Made by a program: the position numbers and the translations under genes. Below the pieces are notes generated by a model. It worked only from the letters and a program-made list of their open reading frames with translations. It was not told where the DNA came from and did no database searches. Shown piece after piece: positions 40,021 through 43,180 of a DNA stretch of 43,180 nt. The first letter of the stretch is position 1. Every line of letters begins with the position of its first letter. The DNA comes from Acetobacter senegalensis (lineage in GTDB: Bacteria; Pseudomonadota; Alphaproteobacteria; Acetobacterales; Acetobacteraceae). Where the stretch lies: positions 1 through 43,180 of the forward strand of contig NZ_LHZU01000117.1 in NCBI RefSeq assembly GCF_001580995.1, written 5' to 3'.

Positions 40021-40547
40021 AGATCAAGGGGGGCGACAAGCTCCGAAAGGCGCTGGCAGACCTCTCCAAGAAGGTGGAGAAGGGCGGCCATGTGGATGTA
40101 GGCTTCTTTGAGGATGCGACGTATCCAGACGGCACGCCTGTTGCTCAGGTCGCCTCGTGGATGGAATTCGGAACCCCCACCTCCCGGCCACGCCCTTTCA
40201 TGCGCAATACAGTCGCCAAACATTCCGACCGATGGGGTGAGGCTTTAGAGGCGGCGCTCAAGGATTCGGACTTTGACGTTAAAATAGCGCTTTCTGCTGT
40301 AGGCGTGATTATTGAGAGCCAAATTCGTGATGAGATCGCCGAGGGGGAGTTTGAGCCGAACAAGCCCTTAACAAACCTTCTGAAGTGGCGGTTCCCCAAG
40401 GGGGACTACACGACTGAACAGTTCTTAAAAGCCGTTCACGACCTGAAAAAGGGAGCGACCGCATCGTCTGGCAAACCGCTCGTGTGGTCAGGACGTATGT
40501 TCCAGTCCGTCACGCATGAAGTAAAGGACGGCCCGGGTGAGTCTTAA
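40011..40547 (+). CDS. Neck/tail-completion protein (gp10-like)
   Basis: 178 residues from ATG 40011 with GAGG upstream. [60 protein letters not shown] are typical of small tail-completion proteins of HK97 gp10/Mu type. Confidence 0.7.
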   Translation: MAVKIKGGDKLRKALADLSKKVEKGGHVDVGFFEDATYPDGTPVAQVASWMEFGTPTSRPRPFMRNTVAKHSDRWGEALEAALKDSDFDVKIALSAVGVIIESQIRDEIAEGEFEPNKPLTNLLKWRFPKGDYTTEQFLKAVHDLKKGATASSGKPLVWSGRMFQSVTHEVKDGPGES

Positions 40548-40932
40548 CCTCTTCGGCATAGCAGGCCGCATGACCGGCGCGGTCAATCCGTGCATTCCGG
40601 CTGATCTGTACGCCAGCGATGGGGTTCAGGACACGCCGTCTGGCGAGGTCATTCCCAAATACATCGTGGCGCGCATCTGGATTGAGGTGCAGGCCTTGAC
40701 CGGGCAGGACTTGCAACAGGTCGAAAACCTCAACCAGCAGGCAGACATGCGGGCGGTCTATATCCGTGGCGGCATCAAGGCGCTGAACCGACCCCTGCAA
40801 TACGGCGGCGATTACATCAAGTTTTACAATTCCTACTGGAAGGTGACCCAGTCCCTTGAGGAATGGGGAGATGCTGAATGGTGCAAAGTGTTAGTGACCC
40901 GCCAAACGTCACCGCCCCCGGGCTGCTCGTAA
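40537..40932 (+). CDS. Head-tail joining protein (unknown family)
   Basis: 131 residues from GTG 40537, overlapping both neighbours. PCIPADLYASDGVQDTPSGE, RIWIEVQALTGQDLQQVENL and YIKFYNSYWKVTQSLEEWGD. Position and length fit a stopper protein. Confidence 0.65.
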   Translation: MSLNLFGIAGRMTGAVNPCIPADLYASDGVQDTPSGEVIPKYIVARIWIEVQALTGQDLQQVENLNQQADMRAVYIRGGIKALNRPLQYGGDYIKFYNSYWKVTQSLEEWGDAEWCKVLVTRQTSPPPGCS

Positions 40933-41444
40933 CGCCATCCGAGAAGGAAATTTACGCGGCGGTTAAGGCCTGGATACTGTCGATCCTGCCGTTCAGTATC
41001 ACAATCCGGCAAGGGCAGCAGAATGACGCGGCTGCGCCCATTGACCCGTTCATGCTCATGACCATCATTGGCCGGGAGCGCATCGCCACCAACGGCTGGT
41101 CCTACACGGATACGGAACGCGTGGTGGTCGAGCAGACGCAAATCTCCATGCAGATATCCGCGTTCGGGAAGGGTTCTGGCAACCTGATCCAGTCTGTTCT
41201 GATGCTCTGGCGCGATATGAGCGCGGTGGATGCGCTGGCCGCGTCCGGCCTGCCCATTGCCCCGCTGCACACATCCGATATCCGGCAGCTTGGCTTCATT
41301 AATGCCGAGAAGAACTACGAGGATTGCTGGAGTGTGGACCTGATTTTGCAGGCCAACATCACCACCCGCATTCCGCAGCAGTTCGCCGCCAAACTCACCA
41401 TCGACACGCTTGAGGTCGATACAACCTATCCGCCAAAGGAGTAG
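40878..41444 (+). CDS. Neck/tail terminator-like protein
   Basis: 188 residues. PSEKEIYAAVKAWILSILPF, FMLMTIIGRERIATNGWSYT, ISMQISAFGKGSGNLIQSVL and NAEKNYEDCWSVDLILQAN match the LIC_12616/gp12-type neck protein family. It overlaps the upstream gene by 55 bp, which is unusually much. Confidence 0.75.
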   Translation: MVQSVSDPPNVTAPGLLVTPSEKEIYAAVKAWILSILPFSITIRQGQQNDAAAPIDPFMLMTIIGRERIATNGWSYTDTERVVVEQTQISMQISAFGKGSGNLIQSVLMLWRDMSAVDALAASGLPIAPLHTSDIRQLGFINAEKNYEDCWSVDLILQANITTRIPQQFAAKLTIDTLEVDTTYPPKE

Positions 41445-41447
41445 CCC

Positions 41448-42599
41448 GTGGCTGGCATCCCCATTTCAACAAAAGTCAAGGTCACGCCCGGCGTTCTGTC
41501 TGCCGGTGGTGGCCTGAATAACCTCACGGGCCTGATCCTGACCCAGACCGTCAGCGTCGTAGCAGAAGGCACCGTGACAGAATATGACGACGCGGCCTCA
41601 GTCGCCACGGCCTTTGGCGCATCCTCAACGGAAGCAGCCATGGCGGCGGTCTATTTCAGCGGCTACACCAACGCGACCCAGACCCCGGCGCGGCTCCTGA
41701 TCGGTGGGTACCCGGAAACCGGCGGGGATATGGCAACCGAACTCGCCAAGCTGCTGGCGGCCAACGCCTCGTGGAATGGCGTGACGTGTGCGTTTGAACC
41801 TGTTCTGGCAGACAAGCAGGCATTCGCAACATGGGTGTCGGCGCAGAACAACACCATCTTCGGCGTTCTGTGGGACACGGATACCGAGGCGACCACAGCC
41901 AGCAGCACCACCGCGTTTGGTGTATGGCTCAAGGGCACGACGCTCAGCGGCATCACGGCGGTCTATAAAGACCCGAACGCTGCGGCTCTGGCACTCGGAT
42001 GGATGGCCTCTCTCCCGTTCGGCACAGCAGGCGGCAGGCGCAATCTGGACATGATCCAGAACGCCAACGTCATTCCGAGCGTGACGGATGGCACGACCGC
42101 AGCAACGCTGCTGGCCAACGGCTATAGCTTCTACGGTGCGTATGCCAATAAGGGCGATACCTTCCAGTTTTTTGATAACGGGGCGGTCTCTGGCGCGTTC
42201 CTGTGGGCTGACAGCTACGTCAACCAGATCTGGATGAACGCGAATTTCACGACTGATATGGTCAACCTGCTGCTGAACAACGGACAAATCCCATACAACA
42301 CTGAGGGCGACACGCTGGTTGAGGCGGCCTTGCAGGACACCATCAACACCGCAGTCAGCTTTGGTGCGGTGCAGTCTGGCGTAACGCTGACAGCCTCCCA
42401 GAAACAGCAGATCAATAACGCGGCAGGCAACACCACGGCGGCAGATACGGTTCAGGCGCAGGGCTGGTACCTCAAACCCAACGTGTCCACCGCTCCGGCC
42501 TCCTACCGGGTCAAGCGCACCACGCCGCCCGCGCAGTTCTGGTACTCCGACGGCCAGAGCGTGCAGTCCATCAATCTGAGCAGCGTTGAGGTGCAGTAA
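41448..42599 (+). CDS. DUF3383 tail-sheath-like protein
   Basis: 383 residues from GTG 41448. [88 protein letters not shown] and [19 protein letters not shown], and the [13 protein letters not shown] end, fit DUF3383, the sheath of contractile tails in this phage type. Confidence 0.88.
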   Translation: MAGIPISTKVKVTPGVLSAGGGLNNLTGLILTQTVSVVAEGTVTEYDDAASVATAFGASSTEAAMAAVYFSGYTNATQTPARLLIGGYPETGGDMATELAKLLAANASWNGVTCAFEPVLADKQAFATWVSAQNNTIFGVLWDTDTEATTASSTTAFGVWLKGTTLSGITAVYKDPNAAALALGWMASLPFGTAGGRRNLDMIQNANVIPSVTDGTTAATLLANGYSFYGAYANKGDTFQFFDNGAVSGAFLWADSYVNQIWMNANFTTDMVNLLLNNGQIPYNTEGDTLVEAALQDTINTAVSFGAVQSGVTLTASQKQQINNAAGNTTAADTVQAQGWYLKPNVSTAPASYRVKRTTPPAQFWYSDGQSVQSINLSSVEVQ

Positions 42600-42601
42600 C
42601 C

Positions 42602-43039
42602 ATGTCCGATCTCCTGATTACGTCCGCCAACGCGATCTATACGATCACGGTGCCGGGCCTGTTTAATGCACCGTTCACGCTCAAAAACTTTGCCACAGAT
42701 CGCGCCTTTGAAACCGAGGCACGGGAACTGGCCGAAGAGTCCATGTCCGTGGATGGCTATCTGAACGTGGGTTGGGTTGCCAATGCGGTGAGCCAGACCA
42801 TCAGCCTACAGGCCAGCAGCGACGAAGCTGCCGTGTTTGACAGCATCATCACGGCGCAGGATCAGGCCCGCACAATCTACCGGCTTGGCGCGGTGATCCA
42901 GCTTCCTGCGATCGGCAAGAAATACACCCTGACGCGGGGATACCTGCGCTCTGCCGTGCAGATCCCGTCCGCCGCCCGTGTTCTGGAGGCCAGGGCCTTT
43001 GAGGTGCGTTGGGAGCGGGTTGTCCCGGCTGCAATCTGA
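42602..43039 (+). CDS. Tail tube protein (DUF3277-like)
   Basis: 145 residues. SANAIYTITVPGLFNAPFTL, DRAFETEARELAEESMSVDG and a beta-rich end (YRLGAVIQLPAIGKKYTLTR). It follows the sheath directly, as tube genes do. Stop and next start share one base (TGATG). Confidence 0.7.
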   Translation: MSDLLITSANAIYTITVPGLFNAPFTLKNFATDRAFETEARELAEESMSVDGYLNVGWVANAVSQTISLQASSDEAAVFDSIITAQDQARTIYRLGAVIQLPAIGKKYTLTRGYLRSAVQIPSAARVLEARAFEVRWERVVPAAI

Positions 43040-43180
43040 TGGCGCTCAAAAGCAAAACAGTCACGTGCCCCCATGAGGGCGCGGACAAGGGCAAGATGTT
43101 CACTATCACCCGCATGTCCGCCTATGAGGCCGATAAGTGGGGGCGGCACGCCGTACAAGCAGCCATCGGCGGGGGGGGGG
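43039..43180 (+). CDS. Tail assembly protein/chaperone, N-terminus only
   Basis: The first 47 codons are visible: MALKSKTVTCPHEGADKGKM then FTITRMSAYEADKWGRHAVQ. The phrase ITRMSAYEADKWGRHA is typical of the tail assembly chaperone behind the tube. The window ends in ten G, so the last few residues are not reliable. Confidence 0.6.
   Translation, partial: MALKSKTVTCPHEGADKGKMFTITRMSAYEADKWGRHAVQAAIGGGG

Overview
The window reads as an alphaproteobacterial chromosome carrying an integrated, apparently intact temperate phage. Gene content and style (high GC, DUF3034 outer-membrane protein, DUF1269 and DUF2501 proteins, CHCC zinc finger, DsbD/ScsB-like reductase, GT61 enzyme) suggest an acetic acid bacterium (Acetobacteraceae). 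This is an inference from gene families; there is no rRNA here to prove it.

Host part (1-13013). A truncated leftward gene with a signal peptide (1-120) and a rightward DUF3034 outer-membrane protein (594-1757) flank a perfect 21-bp palindrome that matches the zinc-uptake regulator (Zur) box. Then come a DsbD-like thiol:disulfide reductase (-), a GT61 glycosyltransferase (+) whose reading frame seems to be cut by a TAG before its natural end, and a periplasmic thioredoxin-like protein (-). A decayed piece of a second thioredoxin gene lies between dsbD and the GT61 gene. Next are a LigI-type amidohydrolase with an MFS transporter (probably one catabolic unit), a DUF1269 protein, a DUF2501 secreted protein, a CHCC zinc-finger protein, an alpha/beta-hydrolase lipoprotein and tRNA-Arg(CCG).

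Prophage (13014 to the end of the window; the right end is not reached). The phage sits at the 3' end of tRNA-Arg, with its integrase next to the tRNA. A long leftward operon (21227 to 13057) with nearly every stop and start overlapping carries recombination genes (a Sak4-type RecA-like ATPase and a RecE-type PD-(D/E)XK nuclease), many tiny metal-binding or membrane proteins, a Lar-family anti-restriction protein, an excisionase and the integrase. The control region (21228-23250) resembles lambda: a leftward promoter and a rightward promoter carry the same operator half-site at the same place between -35 and -10. Between them lie the repressor and, in the place of lambda rexAB, a low-GC RhuM-family gene. 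The rightward early operon (23247-31364) holds a YdaS-like Cro, HTH proteins, a GapR (DUF2312) homologue, a RuvC-like resolvase, a cytosine methyltransferase, replication proteins, a HicA-like protein without HicB, and several very small genes. A strong terminator at 31394 separates this from the late genes.

Late genes (31433-43180): small and large terminase, DUF1073 portal, SPP1 gp7-like morphogenesis protein, DUF2213 protease/scaffold, a cement-like protein, DUF2184 major capsid, head-tail connectors, DUF3383 sheath-like protein, tail tube and a cut-off tail chaperone. A DUF3383 sheath followed by a tube suggests a contractile (myovirus-type) tail. Lysis genes, tape measure, baseplate and the right attachment site must lie beyond the window. 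The most interesting items are the twin-operator switch with RhuM in the rex position, an antisense gene pair at 23459-23902, a 27-bp coding tandem repeat, the Zur/DUF3034 arrangement, and the GT61/thioredoxin scar.
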